The notes: generated by a model from the letters alone, not told the origin. Counted from the stretch's first letter, positions 46,250 through 60,265 are shown. The stretch: 64,000 nt of DNA from Flaccisagitta enflata (GCA_965153355.1 OZ231126.1:55428001-55492000), one strand, 5' to 3'. Made by a program: numbers and translations.

Positions 46250-47306
46250 GATGTGCTGGATCTATGCCAGGAGAGCTTGAAGTCACTGAAACTGTTACAA
46301 CGCGTGTGGAACTTTTCAATTCAATTCAATTTCAATTTATTTTCCTCTTAACTCTAAGTCTGAGACGATTACAATAAAGTATGGCGAGTATCAATCAAGT
46401 CAAGAGGGAGGACAAGAGTAAGCCACTAGGCCCCAACACATTAGAGGTAGCAATGGGAGGGTAACAATTAATAGGGGTAGCTTTTTCTGAGTAGACCTCA
46501 GTTTTTAAGGCTTTATTTTTTGTATAGGTTGGAGAGAAAGGAGAAAAAAAGGGCTAATAAGTGGGATAGAGGATGTAGTTTTCTAACTAAAATAAATACA
46601 TTAATACATAACAAGATGTACGGATACATCAAACAGAGGAACAAGGTAATAAACAAATGTACGAATACATTCAACATTCAAAAAAAGTACAGGTAGATAA
46701 GACTAAAATGACAAAGATAGGTATACAGATATTCAACAATACAATCCATCACATTACAACATATGAATCAGTTCGATCAAGGGAAAGGGGGGGGGGTAAG
46801 GGAGGAGGGAGAGGAGGGTGGGAGTAAAAGAAAGGCAGCGGGTTTTGGTTTTGCTTTCTTTTTTTTGCTTTTTTTTTTTTTTTGCCTGTTTGTTTACAAT
46901 ATGGTGATAAAAAATCTGAACACATCTTATAGAAAAAAAATATTAGCAGTGGAGAGAAAAAGCAAATTCTCCTTCACAGGATGTAAGATGCTTAATATGT
47001 AAATATCTACTTTCATTATATATCCTAAGAGTAAACAGCACAATCTTTAAAAGTCTACTGCCCATTGATGCTGACATAATCGGTAGTGATTTTTCACAGA
47101 AGTGGTTGTTGTTTATGTGGAATTCTGTTTGTGTGTATTTTGGTGGAGGTAGAATCGTGTTAAGGACTAGGATGCTCGTATTCTGTCTACATAATTCTTT
47201 ATCGTCGCGTGTCGACCAGAAAATTGGTTGATATTGCCATTAATACATTACAACAGCCATTAATGTCATGTCATGCTTATCGGCGATGAATGTGAATGTT
47301 GCCCCC
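46250..47306. other. Intronic AT-rich region, no gene
   Basis: It begins with an imperfect TCAATTTCAATT run (46317-46340), then unique-looking AT-rich DNA. Poly-T and poly-G runs lie near 46790 and 46870. Confidence 0.4.
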
Positions 47307-47962
47307 TTTTTGGGCAGCGGCCCCAAAGGGTCGATGTCCTGTAGGACACAGGGGTGAATTTCCATCCGTCCGTTCACCCCCCCCCAGCTTCACAAGCCTC
47401 AAATTCCCATCGAGTAACATGGGAAATTGACAAAATGCAAACTTCTCATTAAATAGAGAAGTTTGCATTTACATGAAAAATTTACAAAAAGACAAAAAGA
47501 TGCATGTTTCCCATTTATTAACATGGAAAATTGATGAAAAATTGAAAATAATGCAAAATTCCCATTGAATATCATCGAAACTTGCTACTAAGGCCTCACA
47601 TTACGCCTGCCAGGGTGCTCAAAACAGGTAAAACTGGTCTTCCCCCCACCGTCATATTTTTTCTTTTCAAAAATTCTGTCTGACGAGCCGTCGCGCGACT
47701 TTCAACTCGGTCGGGAACCATCGTTAGGGTCCAATTGCAATTTGAGAGTGAAATCTGTATTCTCTGAATTTTCCATCACTTTTGTTTTCGTGTGCGAACA
47801 TCGCCGTCATTATCCTAGTCAGTAGTCCGGTCTTTCAGCCAATTCAGATCAACAGACTAACAGACAAAGACACTGCTAGACAAACATACTGATAGACAGA
47901 CTCACTGACAGTTTGGCAGATGGATAGTTTGCTACGCGTGCATCGTGACAATCAAATTTTTA

Positions 47963-48125
47963 ACGGGCCACTCGGTCGCTTGTGATGTTCGTTCTCTCGC
48001 TTTGCTCACTCCGCTCACTCTCTCCACAGCATTCCGCTCTGCTCCACTCACTTTGCTCCATTCATGGGCTCGCTCACTTCGCTCGCTTCCTTGATGGACG
48101 GTTGAAATTCATATGTGTTTACACA
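47963..48125 (+). mobile_element. Family A repeat, copy 5 (partial)
   Basis: Starts at AACGGGCCACTCGGTCGCT and stops after GACGGTTGAAATTC. Both terminal inverted ends are absent. Confidence 0.6.
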
Positions 48126-48139
48126 CACATGATTTTCGC

Positions 48140-48193
48140 ATTACTGCTCCTGCCCAACTTTCCGCGACTGTATTGCCGTGTATCCGGCCTGGT
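48140..48193 (-). mobile_element. HLE fragment
   Basis: ACTGCTCCTGCCCAACTTTC through CCGTGTATCCGGCCTGG, the 5'-end part of an inverted HLE that joins the family A fragment. Confidence 0.5.
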
Positions 48194-48407
48194 TACTGTA
48201 GTTGGGGGACGCACCCAACAGAGTGCATGTCAAATCTTATCCAAATCGATGCAATATAAGTGGGTTCTCTTCAATTTGTTCATGAACAAAATGAGAAAAA
48301 TACAATTTTCAAAAAAAAAAAACCATTTTTTCCCGGCATAAATTTTATTACCGCTTTACTAAGAAGAAATTCGTATTTTCAAGAACATCCGATCTTTGAT
48401 ATGGTCA

Positions 48408-48510
48408 GAGGGGGGGAAGGAAGAAGGAGAAGAAGAAGAAAGAGAGGGAGAAAATTCCCCATATGTGTGAAAGCATAGGTCATCAACCCCTTTGGGGCCG
48501 CTGCCCAAAA
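48408..48510 (+). mobile_element. Family D fragment, right end
   Basis: GGAGAAAATTCCCCATATG, GAAAGCATAGGTCATCAACC and GGGGCCGCTGCCCAAAAAG, as at the right end of copy 1. The left end is missing. Confidence 0.55.
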
Positions 48511-48703
48511 AGAAAGAAAATAGTCGTAAAAGCCTAATGCGATGCCCCGAGCCATGGCGCGACCCACAATTTAATAGGGAACCATCGTTAGTCTCAGGTT
48601 GAATTTTGCATGGAATTGGTATTGGAATCAATAGTTCTATTATGCTAATTTTTTCTCTGCCACAGATTTCAAACTTCGTAGTATTCCTAACGATGGTTCC
48701 CAA

Positions 48704-48856
48704 TCAATTTTGAGGCCAGAAAGGGCTGATTCAAGGCCGGAGAGAACTGATTTGAGGCCTGATGGGGGGGGGAAAGACGGAAAACGCAGAAACGGAAAAT
48801 TCTCTGTGTGGAATCATAGGTCATTAGCCGCTCCGGGGCCGCTGCCCAAAAAGTGC
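48704..48856 (+). mobile_element. Family D fragment, right end
   Basis: A few GAGGCCAGAAAGGGCTGATT units, then CATAGGTCATTAGCCG and GGGGCCGCTGCCCAAAAAG. Confidence 0.5.
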
Positions 48857-49247
48857 TCACCAGGGCAAAGCCAGTTTTGGCCGATTCTGGCTCTCTGACT
48901 GGTGGCGAGACGGACAGAGGAGCTTATGCGCATAGCCAAGTACTGTATTACTTTTCAGCCTTTTATTTTTTTTATGCATTGCGCAGTCGTGATTTGTGTC
49001 ATGAGACTGAGATTTTAGTCTCTAAGCTGATTCAAATCTTGAATTTTAGCCACAAGGCTGGGATTATGGCTTCCTGACTGAAAATTGAACGTTGATACCG
49101 GGATTTGGGCAATGAGGCTTGGATTTAAGAATCAAGACTGGGATCTGGGCCTTGAGACTGCGGTTTAGTTACATGGAAGGAAGCTTGAAAGAAGAAAGAG
49201 GGAAAGGAAGACTTAACAGGTCACCCAGGGGCAATGTGTGGTCACCA

Positions 49248-49590
49248 ATACCCATTGCTTGATAGTGAATTGGAGGGCAGCGGCCCCAAAGAGGATGAAG
49301 TCCCATAGAAAACAGAGGGACATTCGTCCTCTCTGCCTAAGAGGGCTGAAAGGGCATATTTGAGGCCAGAGAGAGTTGCATCAAAGCCCCAAGAAGGACG
49401 ATATCTGGCCTGAGAGGGCTGATGTGAGGCCTGAGAAGCCACATGAGGCCCAAGAGCGCTGTTTGAAGCCTGAAATGGCTGTGTTGAGGCCTGAGAGAGC
49501 TGATTTGAGGCCTGGGAGGGGGACAAATTGATGGATGAATAGACGAAGAAATGGATGGACAAACATAAATCCCCTTAGGCCACTGCCCCC
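49248..49590 (+). mobile_element. Family D element, decayed
   Basis: CCATTGCTTGATAG and GGCAGCGGCCCCAAAGAGGA at the left, about nine GAGGCCTGAGAGAGCTGATT-like units, and a poorly preserved right end (CCTTAGGCCACTGCCC). Confidence 0.5.
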
Positions 49591-49947
49591 CCCCCAAAAA
49601 AAAAAATGAAGAAAAGAAAAAAAAAGAAAGAAAGACAGAATGAGGAAGAAAGAAATGAAAGGAAGAAATAAAGAATGAAATAAGATACAGTAGATGTTGT
49701 CAACACTTGGAAATATAGTGGAGCTCATAACCTGAGCATCCAAAAGAATTTTTTACTAACAGAGCTGCCATACCCCATAGTCAACCCTATAAGACATAAG
49801 CATTATACATACACAGTTTTACTTCATTTGCACAAATGGTGATTAGGATATGAGGGCCCCCATATTTCCAAGTATAGACGACATCTACTGTAAATGTACA
49901 TAGAGAGACTTAAGAGTTATCCACGCACGATTACAATATCCCCAAAG

Positions 49948-50077
<130 letters not shown>

Positions 50078-50982
50078 TTCACACTTAAAAGATTCGGGGG
50101 TCCGGAAATTCAACTGATGGGTGGCCCGAGGGAGGGACGTATGGACCAATCCATGGACAGATGGGCAAATGGACAGACGGACAGACAAAATTCTTGTTTA
50201 GTCGAGGCCAGTTAATGAAAATGAGATGTGCTGCGAAGTTTGAAGTGGATATTTCGAAAGATTGAAAGGAGAAAGTTTTTTTTTTTTTTCATTTCATCTA
50301 TTTCTGGAAAAAAACACTACAACTCTTGTTTGAGGTTCAAATTTGTACATCAATTTTTTTGTTAAATAACCTATATAACAACTAGAAAAAGCCAGATTTT
50401 GGTCAAAAAGAGTTTGAATTTTGACCCCCCCATGAATGGCAAGCGTTTCACAAGCTTGCTAGCTGTCAGAAATCATCTTCAAGGGGTAATTTCATTCACT
50501 AAGCTACATCGAGATCTTCCAGCTCACCCTAACGATGGTTTCCGACTGAGTTGAAAGTCGCGCGACGGCTCGTTAGATAGATTTTTTGAAAAGAAAAAAT
50601 ATGACGGTGGGGGGAAGGCCAGTTTTGCCCGTTTTGAGCACCCTGGCAGGCGTACCTCACATATATGCCCTCTCAAGACATATGAAAATTCACCCCTGTG
50701 TCCTACAGGACATCGGCCCTTTGGGGCCGCTGCCCTGCTCTCATTCCACTTCTTCTGCTAATCACTCTGAGCAGGGCATGGGGTACCGCTGACCATGTGC
50801 GATCCTTGGATGACTTGTTCTTTCTTCCCTCCTTCCTTTTCTCTCTCACGATCCAAGAGCCTTGCACATCTTGCATCTTGGATATTGTTTGGTTACAGTG
50901 GGTTCTTGCGTACAAGACACGTTCACATCAGAGTGTAAATCTTGTTTCATATCTATTTTGATTCTTTTCTTTGTTGTTTCAG

Positions 50983-51051
50983 ACGAGTCCAACCCGAAGA
51001 AGGTCATCGGTGGATTCGTGGATGAAGGCGGAAACTCGGCATCTCACATCG
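50983..51051 (+). CDS. Exon 2, EGF-like protein (residues 216-238 and first base of 239)
   Basis: A 69-nt exon between a strong acceptor (TTCTTTTCTTTGTTGTTTCAG) and the donor CATCG|GTTAGT. It is phase 1 on both sides: the G from exon 1 plus AC makes Asp216, and the final G plus TG from exon 3 makes Val239. It encodes DESNPKKVIGGFVDEGG then NSASHI, a short polar and glycine-containing linker between the membrane-proximal region and the EGF-like domain. Phase-1 symmetrical exons are typical of extracellular modular proteins. No family motif within the exon itself. Confidence 0.72.
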
Positions 51052-51749
51052 GTTAGTTGATTTCTATAATTCCTGTTACTATTTTCAATGCGGATACGCA
51101 ACACCATAAGAGGCTTTGTCCGTCTGTCTGTCGGTCCGTCCGTCATTCTGTTGCTCCGTGAGCACAAGTAGAAAAGTGAGAAAACTAGCGTTTTACACGC
51201 ATATCGTGTATTTGTTTGTGTGGGGGGGGGGAGATGTAGGGCGTGGGGTGTGGATGGACGCAACGATATTGCGACCCCGCATCAGTTGTTTTTCATTGCA
51301 TGTTTCTGAATGATTCGGCTTCCACAGTTATTCATAGATCCCCATTTTGTATCAACTAGGTTTCTGCCAGTTCTTTCACAGATATTCCCTTGGCATTGCC
51401 TTCATCGTCCAAGCTTCTTAAGTGCTTTTCTTCTTAATTATTTTTCTTATTTCGTTTTCCAAGTACAGGGTGTTTCACATCAAATGATATATAAGAAAAC
51501 GATGTCATTCTGCTTCTAAAAATAATGAAACAATTCTGAAAATCGATTTAAAAATCTCCTAAACTCCGACCTTCACCCCAGAGAAGCATACTCAATCTGA
51601 TCTGATCATTCACTCCTAATTTCTGTCCCCACTTTCACAATGTCGTTCTTTCTCGTTATATGAAAAATTTCAACAACGATTGTAGATACAATTTTCTATT
51701 CCTTTTTTCACGACTTCGTCCCTTTCTCCTTTTCCTCCCGCATCAACAG
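51052..51749 (+). other. Intron 2, 698 nt, with an HLE copy
   Basis: GTTAGT donor and CATCAACAG acceptor preceded by a CTCCTTTTCCTCC tract. An inverted HLE occupies 51080-51295. Confidence 0.72.
51080..51295 (-). mobile_element. HLE in intron 2, degenerate hairpin
   Basis: GCGGATACGCAAC, CATAAGAGGCTTTGTCCGTC and a (GTCC)n tract at the left; TGGACGCAACGATATTGCGACC near the right end. It shares the GAAAAGTGAGAAAACTAGCGTTTTA body with the copy at 56909. Confidence 0.55.
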
Positions 51750-51931
51750 TGAAATTCGATTGTTCGAAGGCGCATCACAAACGACAGGAAGTTCATCCTC
51801 CTCATTGTCACAACGGCGGCGTGATGGTGGAGATTCACGGCGGCTTCCACGAGGCCATGCCCTTCCAAACGTGCCACTGCCTCTGTCCCGCGGACTGGAC
51901 GGGACCCATGTGCAGTCTTCCCACGCGCTGA
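51750..51931 (+). CDS. Exon 3, C-terminal EGF-like domain (residues 239-298)
   Basis: The terminal exon follows CATCAACAG and ends at TGA 51929-51931. It carries six cysteines (C243, C258, C280, C282, C284, C293). CHNGG at 258-262 and C284-PADWTGPM-C293 are the classic EGF features: CxNGG, C-x-C, and a final eight-residue loop with Trp-x-Gly. The order is atypical because the third cysteine usually placed just after NGG is shifted to give a TCHCLC cluster, leaving 21 residues between C258 and C280. The role is probably extracellular binding or signalling. The protein ends five residues after the last cysteine, with no further domain or tail. The specific family is not recognised. Confidence 0.85.
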
Positions 51932-51972
51932 AAAAAGGGGAATAGCGGCGTTTTCATTGGAACAGAAAATGA

Positions 51973-51978
51973 AATAAA
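51973..51978 (+). promoter_or_regulatory. Poly(A) signal AATAAA
   Basis: Canonical hexamer 42 nt after the stop codon, giving a very short 3' UTR if used. A variant ATTAAA at 52751-52756 and a UGUACAUA (Pumilio-type) motif at 52619-52626 allow a longer alternative 3' UTR. Confidence 0.5.
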
Positions 51979-54394
<2,416 letters not shown>

Positions 54395-54969
54395 CAACGA
54401 GTAGAACTGTTTAGATAGATAGACAGTAAGATTCTTAAGGGGCGGCGCTGAAGAGTGTCGCATCGGCACACTCAGATCGAAAGTTCCAATGGGACAGAAA
54501 GATAGACAGCCAGACAGTAAAGCGTTGGGGTGGTAAAGCGCGTGGCACCGGCAAAATTCAATTGGATTTGAATTGGATAATTTGGGTTCCATTGAAAGCG
54601 AGAGATGAAGGGAAATGTTTACCATCGCTGAAATTCCCTTTTGCGTCAACATCAAAATCAACCTTTCTAGTTTCCACAGTTTGGCTGCGTAAACGAGACT
54701 TGACATGTTAACGTGGAAGCATCATCCGTTTCTTAAGTGTATTTCTTTGAATGATATGATAACTATTTTACGGATACAAACCGTGCTTTCGGCGTTGTCT
54801 ACTGCTTTCACGTTGTCTATTTTAGTAAAAATAGAAACTCTTTTTTGATGGCGCAGAAGATTCCGTCAAGACTAGTCTCAAGCACGATACAACTGGTGCA
54901 AGCATATCAGGAAAAGAAATGGAGCCAGAGGAGTGATATTTGCAGTATAGAATGATAATTGTCGCAAAA

Positions 54970-55228
54970 GCATCAGGTGATAAGCGGTACCGGTGCCCTG
55001 CTTATATAGTTTATGATGGAAGTTCAGTGATGGAGCAGTGCAGCGGCCCTAAAAGGGATAATGACCTATTCTTAAACACATATGAGAAATTTTCTTCTCC
55101 TTCTCCTCCTCGAGGCCAGGGGGGGGGGAGCGCAGAGAAAAAGGAGAAGGAGGAGGAGAAGGAGGAGAAAATTCCCTATAAGTATGAAAGCAAAGGTCAT
55201 GGTCCCCTTCAGGGCCACTCCCCAAAAG
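54970..55228 (+). mobile_element. Family D element, copy 9 (short)
   Basis: AAGCGGTACCGGTGCCCTGC at the left, GCAGCGGCCCTAAAAGGG, then AAAATTCCC...GGTCATGGTCCCCTTCAGGG and CCCAAAAG at the right. The core is reduced to GGAGAAGGAGGAG sequence around a GGGGGGGG run. Confidence 0.55.
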
Positions 55229-55752
55229 GAGGCTTTTTTTCAAATCGTGAATGTAGGGAAAATTGAAGGCTCTTCCTTAAGGGTGATTGTGACCAAAACT
55301 TTATTGTCAGGGCAAAGGCTCTAAGTCTAATCTCGATACCCGAGGAAGACAGGACATCATCCCAAAATTGTCCTTGGGTTAAGTTTTCCCGTTCTCTCTC
55401 CAACCTCCTCTGCCTCGGTCATGAAGCTTTGGAGTTTGATCTAAGATGTTGAGCCATAAGGGTACTTTTCGCATGCTAATCATTTTCTGCCAACTCTAGA
55501 TATCACTTTTGTTCAAAGGTCAACCATGAAGGAGCAAGAGGAAAACTGCAAGGACTTCTCCGAGGAAGGAAGGGAGAATGAAAGTATTGCTGCTTTTCTT
55601 CTTTCTCTATCTTATTATGACGGCGTTCTTCCGAAGGCAACATTTGTGTTTCAACGGGAGTCAAAGTCAAAAATTCAAAATGATAAAAGATAAATGATTA
55701 GATTAAAATAATCATTGAGATATATCATGATCCTTTTTTTTATTGTTGAATA

Positions 55753-56337
55753 ACAGGGTGTGCAAAATTATCCGCACTTAGCACTTACTTTTCTTAAAAA
55801 CCTTAGAAGGTATTGATTTATGAAAGCATGAGGGGTAGATATGAAAAAATATATTTTTTTAGTATTCAAAACTAAAATTCACAAAGTCAGTAATAAAACT
55901 TTTCAGGTAGATTTTACTTTTATAAAACACTCCTTAAAAAGATTTTTTTTAAAAATCTGAAATTCTGTTATTAGTTTTTCTTACGCTAAAGGCCTTGTTT
56001 ATTTGCTTTGATGAGCTCTATTCCTGTTGATATAATTTACCTCCCTCAGCGTAATGTGTACCACACAAAGAAAACCTTTATTAAGTAATCACAAATACAA
56101 GAATCTAAGATTTTATAGCCTATTTTGCCTATAAAATAAAATCCTGTCAAAATCAAAAACTTTGTTTTAAATCATTTGACTCCTATAGTGACAAGGGTTA
56201 CAGAAAAGACCTGCAATCAATCTTACCTTCTAGTATGACTAACTAGGGCAGTCTGGTCCAAATTTCATGGTGCTGGGTCACTTTTAAGTATAGTTTTCTT
56301 TCCATGAAGCAAGTGCGGATAATTTTGCACACTGTGT
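55753..56337. mobile_element. Tc1/mariner-like non-autonomous element, 585 bp
   Basis: GTGTGCAAAATTATCCGCAC at the left (55758) and GTGCGGATAATTTTGCACAC at the right (56313) are inverted, with TA at 55751-55752 and 56338-56339. The ends resemble the CAGGGTG-type termini of Tc1-like elements, which is an inference. No intact transposase frame; the interior is AT-rich. Confidence 0.65.
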
Positions 56338-56339
56338 TA

Positions 56340-56908
56340 CAAATTGACATACAACTTGATGCGAAAAAAAAATGAACGTTCTACAACAGCAAAGTAACTT
56401 CCATTCTCATATCATGTTCCGTATTTTTTTGCATTACATGCATTCAAGCATGAACTAGAACCAAATGTAGTTAAAGTTGATAAAGAAGATATAATGCAAA
56501 TTACTGAAAATTTCATTTTTGGTAACTGATAAGAGGCCCGTTGAAATTCTAAGATTGCATAGAAAATGAAAAAATGAGAAAATAAAAAACATAGTTCTCT
56601 TCCAAAATCGATTGCGGAGAGAACTATGTTTTTGAAAATGCAAAATTTCCCTTCATTTAAGAGTTTTAAAATTTCAACGGTAAGAACACACAAAAAAATG
56701 TAAGCAAAATTTCATGAAAAGCCTTGATTTACTTACTTTTCTCATGAGAATTGTGTCTTTAAAAATTACTTTTGAGGTCAAAATATGATATAACTGTATA
56801 CACCAAGTGTCTTTGGAGACAATTTGCCCTTCTTGCATTCTTGCACTATTCTTATCCAGAAGATGATGCAAAAAGTATGGTGAAACACTTTATTTTCCTT
56901 CAAAAATG
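56340..56908. other. AT-rich region, no gene
   Basis: A local inverted repeat AACATAGTTCTCTTCCAA / GAGAACTATGTT around 56588-56634 suggests a small hairpin. Nothing else is recognised. Confidence 0.35.
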
Positions 56909-57583
56909 TTTTTAGTTGCGGACACGCAACTCTATAAGATGGTTTGTCCGTCCGTCCATTGCTCCGTCCGATGGTCAACCAGCGCGAGTTGAAAAGTGGG
57001 AAAACGAGCGTTTTAGATGTTTTTTGTGTACGTGTATGAGTGTATACATGTGTACTATCTAGGAAATATGTTTGAGATATATCTCGACTTCTCCTTTAAT
57101 TAAGCAAATAAAATTCATGAGCATTTTTATCTACGCTTCTATCTTTGAAACACTCTCAAATTTTACCAAGAAATGATAGAAACATGCGGATTGCACCACT
57201 GATTAGCGCTTAAACTCTAGTTTTATAATCTCATGGATTTTTAGTCAGATTTGTAAAGAGAAGTAGCTCAATTTTACGGCCAAAAGGACCAAAATTTGCT
57301 GTACTTTCCACAACCACCCCTTAAGAGTTAAGTCCTCGAAGAGGTGATAAACAAACCCCACTTGTGGTCCCAAAATTGGATTGAAGATTGTTTTTCTCTT
57401 CTGTTCTAGTTGTATGAATACAAAAATAACCAAAAACAACCAGGTACGTGCATTTTGAGCACGTGAGGGAGAAAACACACTGTCAACCGAAACTGTTGCC
57501 AAACTTTTTTCCTAGATAGTATGTGCTTGGACGCCCCTGCCCACCCGCCTGCATCGATCTTGTGACTTCGTGACACTTGTTTT
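56909..57583 (-). mobile_element. HLE, AGTTGCG subfamily, split by a TA element
   Basis: Left: TTTTTAGTTGCGGACACGCAAC hairpin region (56913-56930), CTCTATAAGATGG, (GTCC)n. Right, beyond the insertion: GCCCCTGCCCACCCGCC...ACACTTGTTT. The element at 57055-57519 interrupts it, flanked by TA. Confidence 0.65.
57055..57519. mobile_element. Tc1/mariner-like element, 465 bp, CTATCTAGG ends
   Basis: CTATCTAGGAAATATGTTTG at the left and AAACTTTTTTCCTAGATAG at the right, flanked by TA (57053-57054, 57520-57521). The first nine bases equal those of 60266-60864 and 32773-32943. The host HLE resumes directly after the right TA. No transposase frame recognised. Confidence 0.7.
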
Positions 57584-57692
57584 AAATATCATCTTTTTTT
57601 TGATCTCCCACTCAACTCATTTTTCTCTCTTTATCCTTCAGGAGTGCTCCCAACGCTTCCAGTTCTTTTATTCTTGAGAACTGTCGCGTTAG

Positions 57693-58180
57693 TTTTTACT
57701 TGCGGACACGCATCTCTATAAGAGGCTTAGTTCATGAGTCAGTCTGTGAGGATCAAGTCGAAAAGTATGAACAAGGCCGAGTAGACCAACGATGCGTCCT
57801 CTTTGAATGAACGTTTTTTATGAATGATTTTTTTTTTGTTATGAATGAATGTCATTTGTGTCATTTGAATGAATGAATAACTTGATGTATGCTTCTTTTA
57901 CTGGGGTAGAACCTCTTTTCTATTGAAAAAATGTTTGATTTTGATGTTTTTTTTTAACACATCACCGACCGACCAACCAACCGACCAACCAACCAACCGA
58001 CCAACGGACACAGCCTATTATAGAGATGCGAGGACGCATCTAAAAACTGCATTTATGATGCTGCAGTTGGGATTGTCGGTGTGTTTTTGAGTGATAATGG
58101 GGTGGGAGAGGGTATGGATGGAGGTTGATTGCCCCTGCCCACTCGTCCGCAACGGCATTGTGACCCCACGTCACTTGTTT
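57693..58180 (-). mobile_element. HLE split by another HLE
   Basis: Left: TTTTTACTTGCGGACACGCATCT (imperfect hairpin), CTCTATAAGAGGC. Right: TTGCCCCTGCCCACTCGTCC, CGCAACGGC and CACTTGTTT. The + oriented HLE 57770-58046 interrupts it. Confidence 0.6.
57770..58046 (+). mobile_element. HLE, AGATGCG subfamily (AGGA loop), complete
   Basis: AACAAGGCCGAGTAGACC start, 5' motif GATGCGTCCTC at 57791-57801, TGAATGAATG middle, a long (CCGA/CCAA)n tract (57963-58006), and hairpin AGATGCGAGGACGCATCT at 58024-58041 with AAAAA. All 11 bases of the 5' motif are complementary to GAGGACGCATC in the hairpin. It is the best representative of this subfamily. Confidence 0.78.
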
Positions 58181-58216
58181 CTCTTTGTCTTCTATGCCTG
58201 TCTGTCTGTTTGTCTG

Positions 58217-58350
<134 letters not shown>

Positions 58351-58465
58351 GGGAGATAGTGAAGAAGTTTGAAGTTGGGAGCCTCCAGTGAGAAAATTAA
58401 CTCTTCCTCCATTTTTTCGGCGCCTGTCTGCCTCAATTGGGATCAAGTGGAGACGCGAGAGGAGC

Positions 58466-58925
58466 AGAGGATGAGGAAGAAGAAGAAGAATAGGAAGAAG
58501 AAGAAGAAGAAGAAGAACCGGAAGGAGAAGAAAAAGAAGATGAAGAAGAAGAAGAAGAAGAAGAAGAAAAAGAAAAAGAAAAAGAAAAAGAAAAAGAAAA
58601 AGAAAAAGATAAAGAAGAAGAAGAAAAGAGAAGGAGAAGACGAAGAAGAAGGAGAAGAAGAAGAAGAAGAAAAAGAAAAAGAAGAAGAAGAAGAAGAAGA
58701 AGAACAATAACAAGAAAAAGAGGAAGAAGATGAAGACAAAAAAAAGAAGGAAAAGAAGAAGAAGAAGAAGAAGAAGAAGAAGAAGAAGAAGAAGAAGAAG
58801 AAGAAGAAGAAGAAGGAGAAGGAGAAGAAGAGAAAAAAAAGTAGAAGAAGAAGAAGAAGAAGTAGAGAAGAAAAAGAGAAGAAAAAGTAGAAGAAGAAGA
58901 AGAAGAAGAAGAAGAAGAAGAAGAA

Positions 58926-58972
<47 letters not shown>

Positions 58973-59016
58973 AGAAGAGAAGAAAAAGTAGAAGAGAAGA
59001 AGAAGAAGAAGAAGAA

Positions 59017-59063
<47 letters not shown>

Positions 59064-59095
59064 AGAAGAAGAAGAAGAAGAAGAGGAGGAGGAAG
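58466..59095. repeat. (GAA)n purine tract, about 630 bp
   Basis: GAA/AAG triplets with GAAAAA patches and GTAGAA changes. Both strands carry long low-complexity open frames that are not genes. Confidence 0.95.
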
Positions 59096-59242
59096 TGGGA
59101 GAATAAAAACAAGGAGGAGAAGGGAAAGAAGAAGGAGGAGGAGAAGAAGAAGAAGACGAAGGAGAAAAGGAGGAAGGTATGAGATGAGAACAAGAAGAAG
59201 AGGCAGAAAAGGAAGTAGAAGAAGTACAATGAGAAGAAGAAC

Positions 59243-59914
59243 AAGTCATCCAAGGATCGCACATGGTCAGCGGTACCTGTTGCCCTGCTTGGAGTGTTTA
59301 GGTGAAGAATCGAGGTGAAAGCAGGGCAGCGGCCCCAAAGGACCGATGTCCTGTAGAACACAAGGGTGAATTTCCATACGTCCTGGGAAGAGGTGAGGGG
59401 CTCTGAAAAGATTTGACCATATCCCAGAGGTTTGATTCCGGCCAACAAGGCTGAATTCAGCCCAGTGAAGGCTGATTATGACCAGATGAGGGCTGATTTC
59501 AGGTCCGAGAGGGTTGATTTCAAGCCTGAGAGAGGCAATTTCAGGTCTAAGACTTTGGTCAAGGATGGCTGGTTTCATGCCTGGGAATGCTGGTTTCATG
59601 CCTGGGTCCCAGGCTGGGAGGCAAGATTATGGGCTTAAGAGGCCTGATTATGGGCCTGAGAGGACTGATTTGGGGCATACAAGAGCTGATTTGGGGCCTG
59701 AGAGGGCTGATTTTAAGCTCTAGAGACCAGATTTCAGGCCCCAGTAGGCTGGATGAGGGCCTCAGGCCTCTGAAAGGGGGGGACGGACGGAAGGACGGAT
59801 GGACGGAAGGACGGAAGGACGGACGGACGGAAGGACGGACGGACGGACGGACGTATGGAAATTCACCCCTGTGTTCTACAGGACATCGGCCCTTTGGGGC
59901 CGCTGCCCAAAAAG
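59243..59914 (+). mobile_element. Family D element, copy 7, complete
   Basis: Start AAGTCATCCAAGGATCGCAC, CCCTGCTTGG...AGCAGGG, inverted ends GGCAGCGGCCCCAAAGGACC (about 59325) and CATCGGCCCTTTGGGGCCGC (about 59884), about fifteen degenerate units of about 24 bp (GGCCTGAGAGGGCTGATTT type), then a (GGACGGAA)n tract at 59780-59854 just inside the right end, and a final CTGCCCAAAAAG. Confidence 0.75.
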
Positions 59915-60028
59915 GGTAAGGAGAAGAAAGTGAGTACGGGGAAGGAGAATACCTGAGAAGCCAAAAAGAAGGTTTGAGAAACGAATAAAAGTGGTAGAAG
60001 CCCCGCCCATGACCCTCATATCAGGGGA

Positions 60029-60113
60029 AGAAGAAGAAGAAGAAGAAGACGAAGAAGAAGAAGAATTAAACAAAGAAGAAGAAGAAGAAGAAGAAGAAGA
60101 AGAAGAAGAAGAA

Positions 60114-60187
<74 letters not shown>

Positions 60188-60193
60188 AGAAGT
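60029..60193. repeat. (GAA)n microsatellite
   Basis: GAA with GAC and GAG changes and one TTAAACAAA interruption near 60065. Confidence 0.95.
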
Positions 60194-60265
60194 ATAGAAA
60201 GACGACAAAGAAGAAGAAAAAGAAGATGAAGAAGAAGACGATGAAGATGAAAGCGAAGAAGAATA

